Origin: Robiginitalea sp.
Lineage (GTDB): Bacteria > Bacteroidota > Bacteroidia > Flavobacteriales > Flavobacteriaceae
NCBI GenBank assembly: GCA_024638915.1
Contig: JAHEJJ010000031.1
Span: forward strand, 1-37,713
Length of the DNA stretch: 37,713 bases
Direction: 5' to 3'
The translations under genes were made by a program, and so were the position numbers. The notes beneath the pieces were generated by a model. That model had not been told where the DNA came from and ran no database searches. It saw nothing but the letters and a program-made list of their open reading frames with translations. This document shows positions 16,001 through 22,043 of the stretch, one piece after another; the stretch's first letter is position 1, and the number at the start of each line of letters is the position of its first letter.

Positions 16001-16552
16001 TGGGAGGTCTTCTATTTCATCTTCCAGGAATTCACCGAACTCCTTGAGCTTTTCCACCGGATAATCGCCCGTAAGATTTACGTTCATTATCGGGAAGGAT
16101 TCGGAGAGATTGAGATCGAAGACATTGGGCTCCACTTTAGCTCCGTTAAATATGGGCCAATCCTCACCGGCCTTTTCACCGTCTACTTCATCCTTCACCT
16201 TCTGTTTGGCGTTTTCAACAGCGATATCCTCATCGAATTCCACCACAATCATCGAGTAATCTTCCTGCGAAGTGGAGGTGAGCTCCACCACATTACTCAC
16301 ATTTTTCAAACGGTCCTCCAGGGGGTCTGTGATCAGCCGCTCAATATCTTCGGCGGTATTCCCCGGGTAGACTGTACTGATATAGATCTTTGTTTCGGTC
16401 ACTTCGGGAAAATCTTCCCGAGGCATTGAGAAATATGACGAAAGACCTATAAAAAAGAAGATGCCAATCATCACATAGATGACCGATGGATTATCTATCG
16501 CCCATGAAGACAACCTGAACTCTTTGTCGATATTTTTCTTTTGTCTGCTCAT
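13046..16552 (-). CDS. RND efflux pump permease
   Basis: An 1168-residue inner-membrane transporter of the RND superfamily, proton-driven and trimeric in characterised members. It shows the duplicated layout: TM1 (SSWAIDNPSVIYVMIGIFFF), porter segments (about 45-335 and 610-900), and TM clusters around 345-480 and 910-1140. The TM4 relay segment reads GMLVDNGVVVVENVYR and the TM10 segment GIVVNNGVVLLDY. These have one Asp where AcrB has Asp-Asp, and Asn where AcrB has Lys940; this variant is, to my knowledge, common in other RND branches. Two extra hydrophobic segments (about 515-560, IILGSVGIFIFLIGG and LIIALAAGFWGY) are inserted between TM6 and the central linker. The substrate cannot be read from the sequence. 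The gene follows the adaptor by 4 nt and is last in the tetR-tolC-adaptor-permease operon. Confidence 0.92.
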   Translation of the reverse strand: MSRQKKNIDKEFRLSSWAIDNPSVIYVMIGIFFFIGLSSYFSMPREDFPEVTETKIYISTVYPGNTAEDIERLITDPLEDRLKNVSNVVELTSTSQEDYSMIVVEFDEDIAVENAKQKVKDEVDGEKAGEDWPIFNGAKVEPNVFDLNLSESFPIMNVNLTGDYPVEKLKEFGEFLEDEIEDLPQIKEVDIRGAQEKEVEVAVDIYKMMAAKVSFNDVIQAINNGNMTMSAGNLKTSGQRRTIRILGEIENPSDLEDFVVKSENDVAVYLREIAEVTFTEEDKTTYARERGESVVMLDIKKRAGKNAITAAEDIKKIIQEATENVFPPDLKVSVANDSSSRTLNQVDDLVNNIIFGIILVVTVLMFFLGFRNALFVGFAIPMSMFMSFMILSAIGFTMNTMILFGLIMGLGMLVDNGVVVVENVYRLMEKEGMSRIEAAKKGIGEIAFPIIISTATTVAAFVPLGLWPGIMGEFMIFFPITLSVVLGSSLFVAIFMNSMLVSSFMEIGDKELSVKQLIRLSIILGSVGIFIFLIGGPVRGFGTLIIALAAGFWGYKYILKRAARRFQMNTLARFENWYEKRLKHAIRGANVYWYFGVTVLILITAFITFGISLGSGRTKVEFFPDNTPNEIYVYIEYPQGTAIEKTNDITKDIERRVYAIADNEEFMEDDHNLLVESSVSQVGKGAENPFTEGGSAAEMPHRGKITISMREYKYRDGKDTELLRKRIQEGLKGIYPGVAISVEKDAVGPPAGYPINIEIEGKNYDTLINIAERMRNFINSKNIAGIEELKIDVNKGNPGMQVVVDRKKAGELGVAVGQVGNQLRRSLFGDKAGIFKKDGEDYDINVRFNEDLRYNTSALFNQNIIFRDQATGQIKEVPVSAVASQRNTSSFSAIKHRDTRRVVTVYSGLQPGFTDAQAIVTEIQKEMEDFNGLPSNLKIDYTGQIEEQNKQMQFLVGAFFSGLGLIMLILVFQFGSISKPAIIMTAIFLSFIGVFGGLMLTGWPFVIMMTMMGIISLAGIVVNNGVVLLDYTQILIDRKKVALGLSDGDYLTMKEVSEAIVKGGKARLRPVLLTAITTVLGLIPLAIGLNIDFFSLFSEFDPKIYIGGDNVIFWGPLAWTVIFGLIVATFLTLIIVPVLFNITYRIKRRIYRRKARPVEKKEDLELAA

Positions 16553-16556
16553 GATA

Positions 16557-17726
16557 CTATTCGATTATTCTGACGATCTGATCTTCACGAACGTTCCTGG
16601 CCCCTTCTTTGATGACGAGGTCGCCCACCTCAATACCTTCCAAAACTTCTACAAGATCGCCGCTTGTTCGGCCTGTTACGATAATTTGCTTTTTGGCCAC
16701 AGCCTTATTTTCATCGTCCGAATCTACCGCTGTATAGATATATTGTTCTCCGGCAGAATTTTCTGAAATCACACTTTGTGGTATGAGAATGGCCCGGTCG
16801 TTAGAATAGTCATTTATACTGACCCGGGCTGTCAGGTTGGGCTTAATATTGCCTTTTTTATTCGGCACAGGTATTTCAATCCTGAAGGAACGATTGGCTG
16901 GATTTATAAAATTCCCCGTCTGTCTTACCTCTGTAAACACACTGTCTCTGAGTACCGGAAAATAAACCTTTACATGTTTGCCAGGGGTTACGCCCTCGAG
17001 GTAACTCTCAGGTACATTCACCTCTATATGCATCTCCGAGAGGTTTACAATCCTGAAAACAGCCACTCCGGTACCGGGAGAAACAACTGTACCCTGATCT
17101 TGTATCACGTTATCAATAATACCACTAAAAGGGGCCCTGATGGTAGATTTTGCAAGCTGACTTTCGGATTGCTTTACCGAATTCTCCAGAGCCTGATAAT
17201 TTGTTTCAGCCTGCAGGTATTGGATCTCTGAACCGATATTCTGATCCCAAAGACGTTTTTGTCTTTCAAAAGTAGTTTTAGCCAGAGCGGCCTGCGCCTT
17301 GAGTTGATCCAGTTGACTGTTCATCCCTCCATCGTCTATCCTGGCCAGAATCTGACCTTTAGTTACCTGTTGCCCTTCTTTAACATATACTTTTAAAAGA
17401 GTACCGGCCATTTCCGGATAGACCAGTACGTTTTGCCTGGTTTTTACATCCCCTTGCAGATCGAGATAATGCTTAAAAGGCTTTGTTTTCGCCTCAACCG
17501 CTGTTACCAGCAGGATCTTGGCATTCTTATCCATAGCATTTATAGCTGAATCGAGCTTTTTGATTTCACTGCTCAGGATTTTCTGTTGCTCTGAGATCTC
17601 TTGTTTTTTGGATTTTATCGCTTCTATATCGCCTTCGGATATCAGAGATTCCACCGATTTATCAGGACCGTCCTGACACCCGGACAGGGCAAGTAAAAAA
17701 CCGATTAGTAGGATGATGTTTTTCAT
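16557..17726 (-). CDS. RND periplasmic adaptor (membrane fusion) lipoprotein
   Basis: A 389-residue HlyD/AcrA-type adaptor that links the permease to the TolC-like channel. The signal peptide ends in a lipobox, LALSGC (Cys17). A short coiled-coil-like segment (about 30-70, EGDIEAIKSKKQEISEQQKILSSEIKKLD) precedes the usual half-lipoyl element (YPEMAGTLLKVYVKEGQQVTKGQILARID), the alpha-helical hairpin (about 135-185), the second half-lipoyl (STIRAPFSGIIDNVIQDQGTVVSPG) and beta-barrel plus membrane-proximal domains (IPQSVISENSAGEQYIYTA, VTGRTSGDLVEVLEGIEVGDLVIKEGA). It lies 23 nt after tolC and 4 nt before the permease, so the three are co-expressed. Confidence 0.93.
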   Translation of the reverse strand: MKNIILLIGFLLALSGCQDGPDKSVESLISEGDIEAIKSKKQEISEQQKILSSEIKKLDSAINAMDKNAKILLVTAVEAKTKPFKHYLDLQGDVKTRQNVLVYPEMAGTLLKVYVKEGQQVTKGQILARIDDGGMNSQLDQLKAQAALAKTTFERQKRLWDQNIGSEIQYLQAETNYQALENSVKQSESQLAKSTIRAPFSGIIDNVIQDQGTVVSPGTGVAVFRIVNLSEMHIEVNVPESYLEGVTPGKHVKVYFPVLRDSVFTEVRQTGNFINPANRSFRIEIPVPNKKGNIKPNLTARVSINDYSNDRAILIPQSVISENSAGEQYIYTAVDSDDENKAVAKKQIIVTGRTSGDLVEVLEGIEVGDLVIKEGARNVREDQIVRIIE

Positions 17727-17749
17727 AGCTCTATGAAATATGGATGATA

Positions 17750-19087
17750 TTAATTATTGAGGATGGTTTCAAGTTCAATTTTTCTGTTGATCACATCGAC
17801 CATAGATTGCAAAAAGTCTCCCTGGGCCGTATACAGTTGAGTTTGCGCCTGTCGCAGTTCAAAACTGGTAGCCAGTCCTTCCGCATATTTGGTCTGGTTC
17901 TTTTTCTCGATCCTCTCTGCGAGGTCTAGATTGTCTTTATTGGTTTCATAGGTTTCGATGGCAAATAAGTAGTCGCTTTTAGCGCGTTCCAATCGCAACC
18001 TGAGTTGCTGCTCGGTTTCGGTCAACTGTGTTTTGGCCTGTTCGTAAGCGATCTTAGCGCGTTGAGTGGAGGCACTCCTGTTCAGGGAACTGAAAATGGG
18101 GATGTCCAGGTCGAAACCAAGGGTGGAGGCCTGGAACCATTCAGGTCCGCCGCTACCTAGAAAATCAAACTGGTCGCTAAAAGAAGAGGTGCCGTAATTC
18201 ACAAAAGCATTTAAGGTCGGTAATGCCCTGCTTTTAGCGAGTTTTAGTTCATAGTAACGCTGCTCGTTCAGGTTAAAGACCAATTTATAGTCTACATTAT
18301 TCTCCATGACAAAATTAGAGTCCAGCAAGCCATAATCGATTTGCTTGAGCACCAGGTCATCCAGGTTTTCTTCGAGTTGTGTTTGGTTCTCTACAGGCAG
18401 GCCCATAACTAAGTTGAGCATCTGCAGTGTTATATCTTCGAACCTGAGAGCATTCTTAAGTACATTGTTGATCGAGGCGAGGGTAATTTTTAATTGTTCC
18501 ACGCTTTCTTCATCACCAAGGCCATTTTCGTAAAGTCGTTCGGTTTCAAATAAATTCTTTTCCAGTGTCTCTTTATTCTTTTGCGCAATTTTTGCGGTCT
18601 CCTGGGCCAATAGAACATTTCCATAGGCCTCCACCACCATTTTGGTAACATCCTGGTCTGTTTTTTCTTTGTTATTCTGACTAAACCTGAGGAAGGCATT
18701 GGTGGCCTGGATCCCAACGATATAAGAACCGTCAAAGATCTGCTGGCGCAAGGTAGCGGTAGCACTCGCTGTCTGCGGAGGTGTGAACACAACTGGGATG
18801 AAAGTACCCGGGGGGCCTCCAACCACTTCTGCCGGGAGAGGTGTAATAGGTTGTTTTAAGCGATTTTGATAATTGATGTTTCCGTCGATCTGCGGCAATC
18901 CGGTGGCGATAACTTCCCACTTTTGCTTTTGAGCATCGAGAATCTCCCTGTTGGAATTTATCGCGGTATAATTATATTCCAGGGCAAAGGCAATGGCCTC
19001 ATCGAGTGAAAAGCTGGTTTGCTCTTCCTGGGCAGTTAAAGAATGGATACAAAGAAACACAGAAATTGTGCAAATGACCTTTCTCAT
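17750..19087 (-). CDS. TolC-family outer-membrane efflux protein
   Basis: A 445-residue outer-membrane channel subunit. A signal peptide (ending LTAQ) is followed by two OEP repeats. The first contains FSLDEAIAFALEYNYTAINSNREILDAQKQKW and the second LKLAKSRALPTLNAFVNYG...LDIPIFSSLNRSASTQRAKIAYEQAKTQLTETEQQLRLRLERAKSDY, both with the long helical stretches of the periplasmic tunnel. A Pro/Gly/Thr-rich strand-turn segment around residues 75-105 (ITPLPAEVVGGPPGTFIPVVFTPPQ) fits a membrane beta-barrel turn. The ATG directly follows the TAA of the upstream tetR-type gene with no intervening base, so the two are translationally linked. It forms the outlet of the pump encoded by the next two genes. 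Confidence 0.92.
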   Translation of the reverse strand: MRKVICTISVFLCIHSLTAQEEQTSFSLDEAIAFALEYNYTAINSNREILDAQKQKWEVIATGLPQIDGNINYQNRLKQPITPLPAEVVGGPPGTFIPVVFTPPQTASATATLRQQIFDGSYIVGIQATNAFLRFSQNNKEKTDQDVTKMVVEAYGNVLLAQETAKIAQKNKETLEKNLFETERLYENGLGDEESVEQLKITLASINNVLKNALRFEDITLQMLNLVMGLPVENQTQLEENLDDLVLKQIDYGLLDSNFVMENNVDYKLVFNLNEQRYYELKLAKSRALPTLNAFVNYGTSSFSDQFDFLGSGGPEWFQASTLGFDLDIPIFSSLNRSASTQRAKIAYEQAKTQLTETEQQLRLRLERAKSDYLFAIETYETNKDNLDLAERIEKKNQTKYAEGLATSFELRQAQTQLYTAQGDFLQSMVDVINRKIELETILNN

Positions 19088-19696
19088 TTATTCATGGTTT
19101 GAATTGATGATTTCATTGAGTATTTGACGACCTTTTGGAGTGACGATGCCCCGCAGATGGTATTCCAGGTAATCGTCCATGAGATCGGTTACGGGAAATT
19201 TTTCAGCAGGGAACAAGGTATGATCTTTAATACTGGTCACCCCCGCGAAATATATCCTCGAAACGAATTCAATATTAAGATTCTCTCTGTAGATGCCCCT
19301 CTTGATACCTTTTTTAAGGTTCTCTATGATACAGGCACGCATCACTTCAAATTGTTTATTTCTTAAGGTATGGTGGATTTGAGGATAGTATTTCTGTAAT
19401 TGATACTGTGGTGATGAGCGCTCGTCTTTCAGGTGGAGCATTACAAATTTCTTGATCTCATAAAGCTCTTCGATCGGATTTTTGCCTAAACTACAGATGT
19501 GATCGATGCCCTGTGAGATACTACAAAACAGATTTAATGTGCATTCCTCAACAAGTTGTGTTTTGTTTTCGAAATGACTGTAGATTGTTTTTTTGGATAT
19601 TCCCATTTCATTGGCAAGGTCGTCCATGGTGACGCTTTTGAACCCAAGGTTTAGGAATAGATCCGTGGCTTTGTGTAAAATATTTTCCTTTATCAT
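19088..19696 (-). CDS. TetR/AcrR-family transcriptional regulator
   Basis: A 202-residue repressor-type regulator. The N-terminal helix-turn-helix (about residues 8-50) reads ATDLFLNLGFKSVTMDDLANEMGISKKTIYSHFENK, the standard TetR pattern; the C-terminal all-helical half is the ligand/dimer domain. It is the first gene of the efflux operon and is joined directly to tolC. A 9-bp perfect inverted repeat (TTGGAAACT...AGTTTCCAA) sits just upstream, over the promoter spacer, which suits autoregulation and drug-induced derepression of the pump. The -7 box ends only 7 nt before the start codon, so the mRNA has almost no leader. Inducing ligand unknown. Confidence 0.92.
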   Translation of the reverse strand: MIKENILHKATDLFLNLGFKSVTMDDLANEMGISKKTIYSHFENKTQLVEECTLNLFCSISQGIDHICSLGKNPIEELYEIKKFVMLHLKDERSSPQYQLQKYYPQIHHTLRNKQFEVMRACIIENLKKGIKRGIYRENLNIEFVSRIYFAGVTSIKDHTLFPAEKFPVTDLMDDYLEYHLRGIVTPKGRQILNEIINSNHE

Positions 19697-19703
19697 GGAA
19701 GGG

Positions 19704-19746
19704 CAAATATATAATTGGAAACTATTAAAACACTTAAAGTTTCCAA
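19704..19746 (-). promoter_or_regulatory. Promoter and probable TetR operator of the efflux operon
   Basis: On the minus strand TATATTTG (19711-19704) is a perfect -7 element for the tetR gene. TTGGAAACT (19715-19723) and AGTTTCCAA (19738-19746) are perfect 9-bp inverted arms 14 bp apart, starting 3 bp upstream of the -7 box and covering the spacer and -33 region. Protein bound there would block RNA polymerase. The predicted start of transcription is within a few bases of the ATG at 19696. Confidence 0.65.
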
Positions 19747-19816
19747 AGTTTTACAATATTTTAACATTACCACCAACAAGACTGGTTTCCTCAATAGACG
19801 AAGAAATATTGATTTA

Positions 19817-19844
19817 TTGCATATGAGGTTTTAATGTATTTTTG
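19817..19844 (+). promoter_or_regulatory. Promoter of the isoprenyl diphosphate synthase gene
   Basis: TTG (19817-19819), a 17-bp spacer, and TATTTTTG (19837-19844) match the Bacteroidota -33/-7 consensus. The leader would be about 10 nt. It diverges from the tetR promoter about 100 bp away. Confidence 0.65.
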
Positions 19845-19859
19845 GGGAAATTTTAGTCC

Positions 19860-20834
19860 ATGCCCAGCATCGCCTTCTATCAGGATGAACTGATCTCATA
19901 TCTGCAACAAAAGATCACGGTAAAAGAGCCGAGAAACCTCTATGAACCTATTTCATACATAATGAATCTCGGAGGGAAAAGGCTTCGGCCGGCATTGACA
20001 TTGCTGGTAACGGATCTTATGGGGGGGCATTATAAAGAGGCATTACCTGCGGCGTTGGCTGTTGAGGTTTTCCATAATTTCTCACTGGTTCACGATGATA
20101 TTATGGACGATGCCCCATTGAGGCGCGGCCAGCAGACCGTACACGAAAAGTGGGATATAAATACAGGAATTCTTTCTGGAGATGCGATGTTGATTTTGGC
20201 TTATGAATTACTCGGCACATACAATAATCCTCAATTTAAAGTACTCATCGATATTTTTAACGATACTTCACTCAAGGTTTGCGAGGGGCAACAGTACGAT
20301 ATTGACTTTGAAACAAGAGAAGATGTGACGATCGATGAATATATAAAGATGATATCTTATAAAACGGCTGTGCTGATTGCGGTGGCGCTTAAGATGGGGG
20401 CCGTTATAGCAGGTTCTTCGCCGGAACAGCAAAATGCACTATTCAATTACGGGATGAATCTGGGCATCGCTTTTCAGCTTCAGGATGATTTTCTCGATGC
20501 TTTTGGTGATGCAGCCAGATTCGGCAAGCAAATTGGGGGAGATATCATTGAGAATAAAAAAACCTATCTCTACCTGAAAGCGATGGAATTAGGCTCAAAG
20601 GCCGAAAAAAAGGAATTGGCCGACCTTTACTCTCTTGATCCCCGTGATCCCAGTGTGAAGATCAGAGTGGTCAAAGACATATTCAAGAGTTCAGGTGCCG
20701 TCGACAAAACCAGGGGAGCCATCGAAAGCTTTACCACAAAGGCGTTCGAGGAATTGAAACAACTTACAGACTATCCTCAAGCCCAGAAAACCCTTCGTGA
20801 TTTTGGTGAAGAACTTATGTCGCGCGAAGTATAG
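19860..20834 (+). CDS. Polyprenyl (geranylgeranyl/farnesyl-type) diphosphate synthase
   Basis: A 324-residue trans-isoprenyl diphosphate synthase that adds isopentenyl diphosphate units to an allylic diphosphate using magnesium. Both Asp-rich motifs are intact: DDIMDD at 79-84, followed by RRG, and DDFLD at 209-213. The substrate-binding GGKRLRPALT segment is at 38-47. A Phe lies five residues before the first motif, a position that limits product length, so a short (C15-C20) product is likely but not certain. A neighbouring convergent gene encodes lycopene cyclase, which suggests this enzyme supplies carotenoid and possibly quinone precursors. The ATG at 19860 lies 15 nt after a clear -7 box. 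It ends 12 nt from the end of the cyclase gene. Confidence 0.88.
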   Translation: MPSIAFYQDELISYLQQKITVKEPRNLYEPISYIMNLGGKRLRPALTLLVTDLMGGHYKEALPAALAVEVFHNFSLVHDDIMDDAPLRRGQQTVHEKWDINTGILSGDAMLILAYELLGTYNNPQFKVLIDIFNDTSLKVCEGQQYDIDFETREDVTIDEYIKMISYKTAVLIAVALKMGAVIAGSSPEQQNALFNYGMNLGIAFQLQDDFLDAFGDAARFGKQIGGDIIENKKTYLYLKAMELGSKAEKKELADLYSLDPRDPSVKIRVVKDIFKSSGAVDKTRGAIESFTTKAFEELKQLTDYPQAQKTLRDFGEELMSREV

Positions 20835-20846
20835 GCTCTAGAAAGA

Positions 20847-21992
20847 TTATTTGAAAATTCTCGCCCATAAGGCTTTGGTAAAGGGAAGTATCGGACAAGC
20901 TGTAATTATCCAAAGATCCTGGTGCCAATTACAATCCTCATCGAGGAACTTTAGGATTAATTGAGGCGATCTGTTTCTGAACATCGCTTCAAAAATATCG
21001 GCCCCAAGCTGATTATTTTTATCAAGGATATCGAGTAGCAAAAGGTCGTAATACCAATATCTCGATTTTACCGAGAATCTCCGTAAAGGAAACCCCTTCT
21101 TCACGTGTTGGACCAGTTTCCTGCTGTTCTTCATGCTATTTTTAAAGGTATAACCTGTACTGGGTTTGGCCCATCCACCTGCCATGCCGATATGAAGAAC
21201 ACGATCGGTATTACGGCTTTCAAAGTCGTAGCAGGTCATCGGAATATTGCCCTCTTCCTTTTCCAGGATTTTATAGGAAGTATTGGGGTAATGATCTTCT
21301 AAATACAATTTAATGGCTTCTTCATATTCATATTTCTCCAGAGGCACAGACGAAAATAAGGTATACTCCACAAGGGCTTTGGTGGGACTGAAAGGCAAGA
21401 CGTACATAAAGCGGGTATTGCCCTTCTGAGGGACGCTGAAATCCATAAAGGTAGGGGCCTTATCATCGAAAACAGATTTATCCGTTTCAACAAACCAGCC
21501 TACAAAATGTTGTTGCAGTACCGGATAGTCTTTCTGGGTTAATATGGATTTATAATCAAAAAGACTGTTAAAAACCCGATCTCCCGTTACCGATTTGACT
21601 GAGGTTTTTATACTTACATTTTCTATTTTTTCGTCTATTTTCAATACAGATGCCTGAAGGAATTCAATATTGGGGGCTTTTTGAAGGGAAAGAATTTGCT
21701 CTTTATAGAAATCCCCGCTCCTGATCAGTTTGTAGCTATAGGGGTGGATATCCATTTTGCGATTCAGCCTTTTACCTTTAAATAAGATTTGACTCCACTG
21801 CCGATTCAGTATTTTATCATATATGCCCTGATCCTCTTCCCAAAAACACCAGGTGCGGTCATTCTTATTTTTTATTTCTTTTTCAATGATCAGTATTCGG
21901 CTCGATTCAAACCAGGGATCTTCAGCCATGGCCCTGGCCAGCATTAGTCCGGCAGCACCTGCTCCGAGAATGATAAAATCGTATTGATCCAT
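20847..21992 (-). CDS. crtY: Lycopene beta-cyclase (CrtY-type)
   Basis: A 381-residue FAD/NAD(P)-dependent cyclase that forms the beta-ionone rings of beta-carotene from lycopene, on the route to zeaxanthin-type pigments. It has an N-terminal Rossmann motif (DFIILGAGAAGLMLA, Gly10/12/15), the family segment DRTWCFWEE (about 44-52), PFSPTKALVEYTLFS, and GMAGGWAKPSTGYTF near residue 275. A TTG at 22016 could extend the frame by 8 codons, but it falls inside the predicted -7 element (22014-22021), so the ATG at 21992 is the start. The gene lies 51 nt beyond the end of the TonB receptor gene but has its own promoter. It is convergent with the isoprenyl diphosphate synthase gene, with only 12 nt between the stops. 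Confidence 0.88.
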   Translation of the reverse strand: MDQYDFIILGAGAAGLMLARAMAEDPWFESSRILIIEKEIKNKNDRTWCFWEEDQGIYDKILNRQWSQILFKGKRLNRKMDIHPYSYKLIRSGDFYKEQILSLQKAPNIEFLQASVLKIDEKIENVSIKTSVKSVTGDRVFNSLFDYKSILTQKDYPVLQQHFVGWFVETDKSVFDDKAPTFMDFSVPQKGNTRFMYVLPFSPTKALVEYTLFSSVPLEKYEYEEAIKLYLEDHYPNTSYKILEKEEGNIPMTCYDFESRNTDRVLHIGMAGGWAKPSTGYTFKNSMKNSRKLVQHVKKGFPLRRFSVKSRYWYYDLLLLDILDKNNQLGADIFEAMFRNRSPQLILKFLDEDCNWHQDLWIITACPILPFTKALWARIFK

Positions 21993-22013
21993 AGCGAGAA
22001 TTCCCAAAGATGC

Positions 22014-22021
22014 CAAAAGTA
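22014..22021 (-). promoter_or_regulatory. -7 element for the lycopene cyclase gene
   Basis: TACTTTTG on the minus strand fits TAnnTTTG and would give a ~16-nt leader before the ATG at 21992. No TTTG was seen at the -33 position. The element decides the start codon by ruling out the upstream TTG. Confidence 0.5.
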
Positions 22022-22043
22022 CGAAGAAGACCCCAGAATATTC

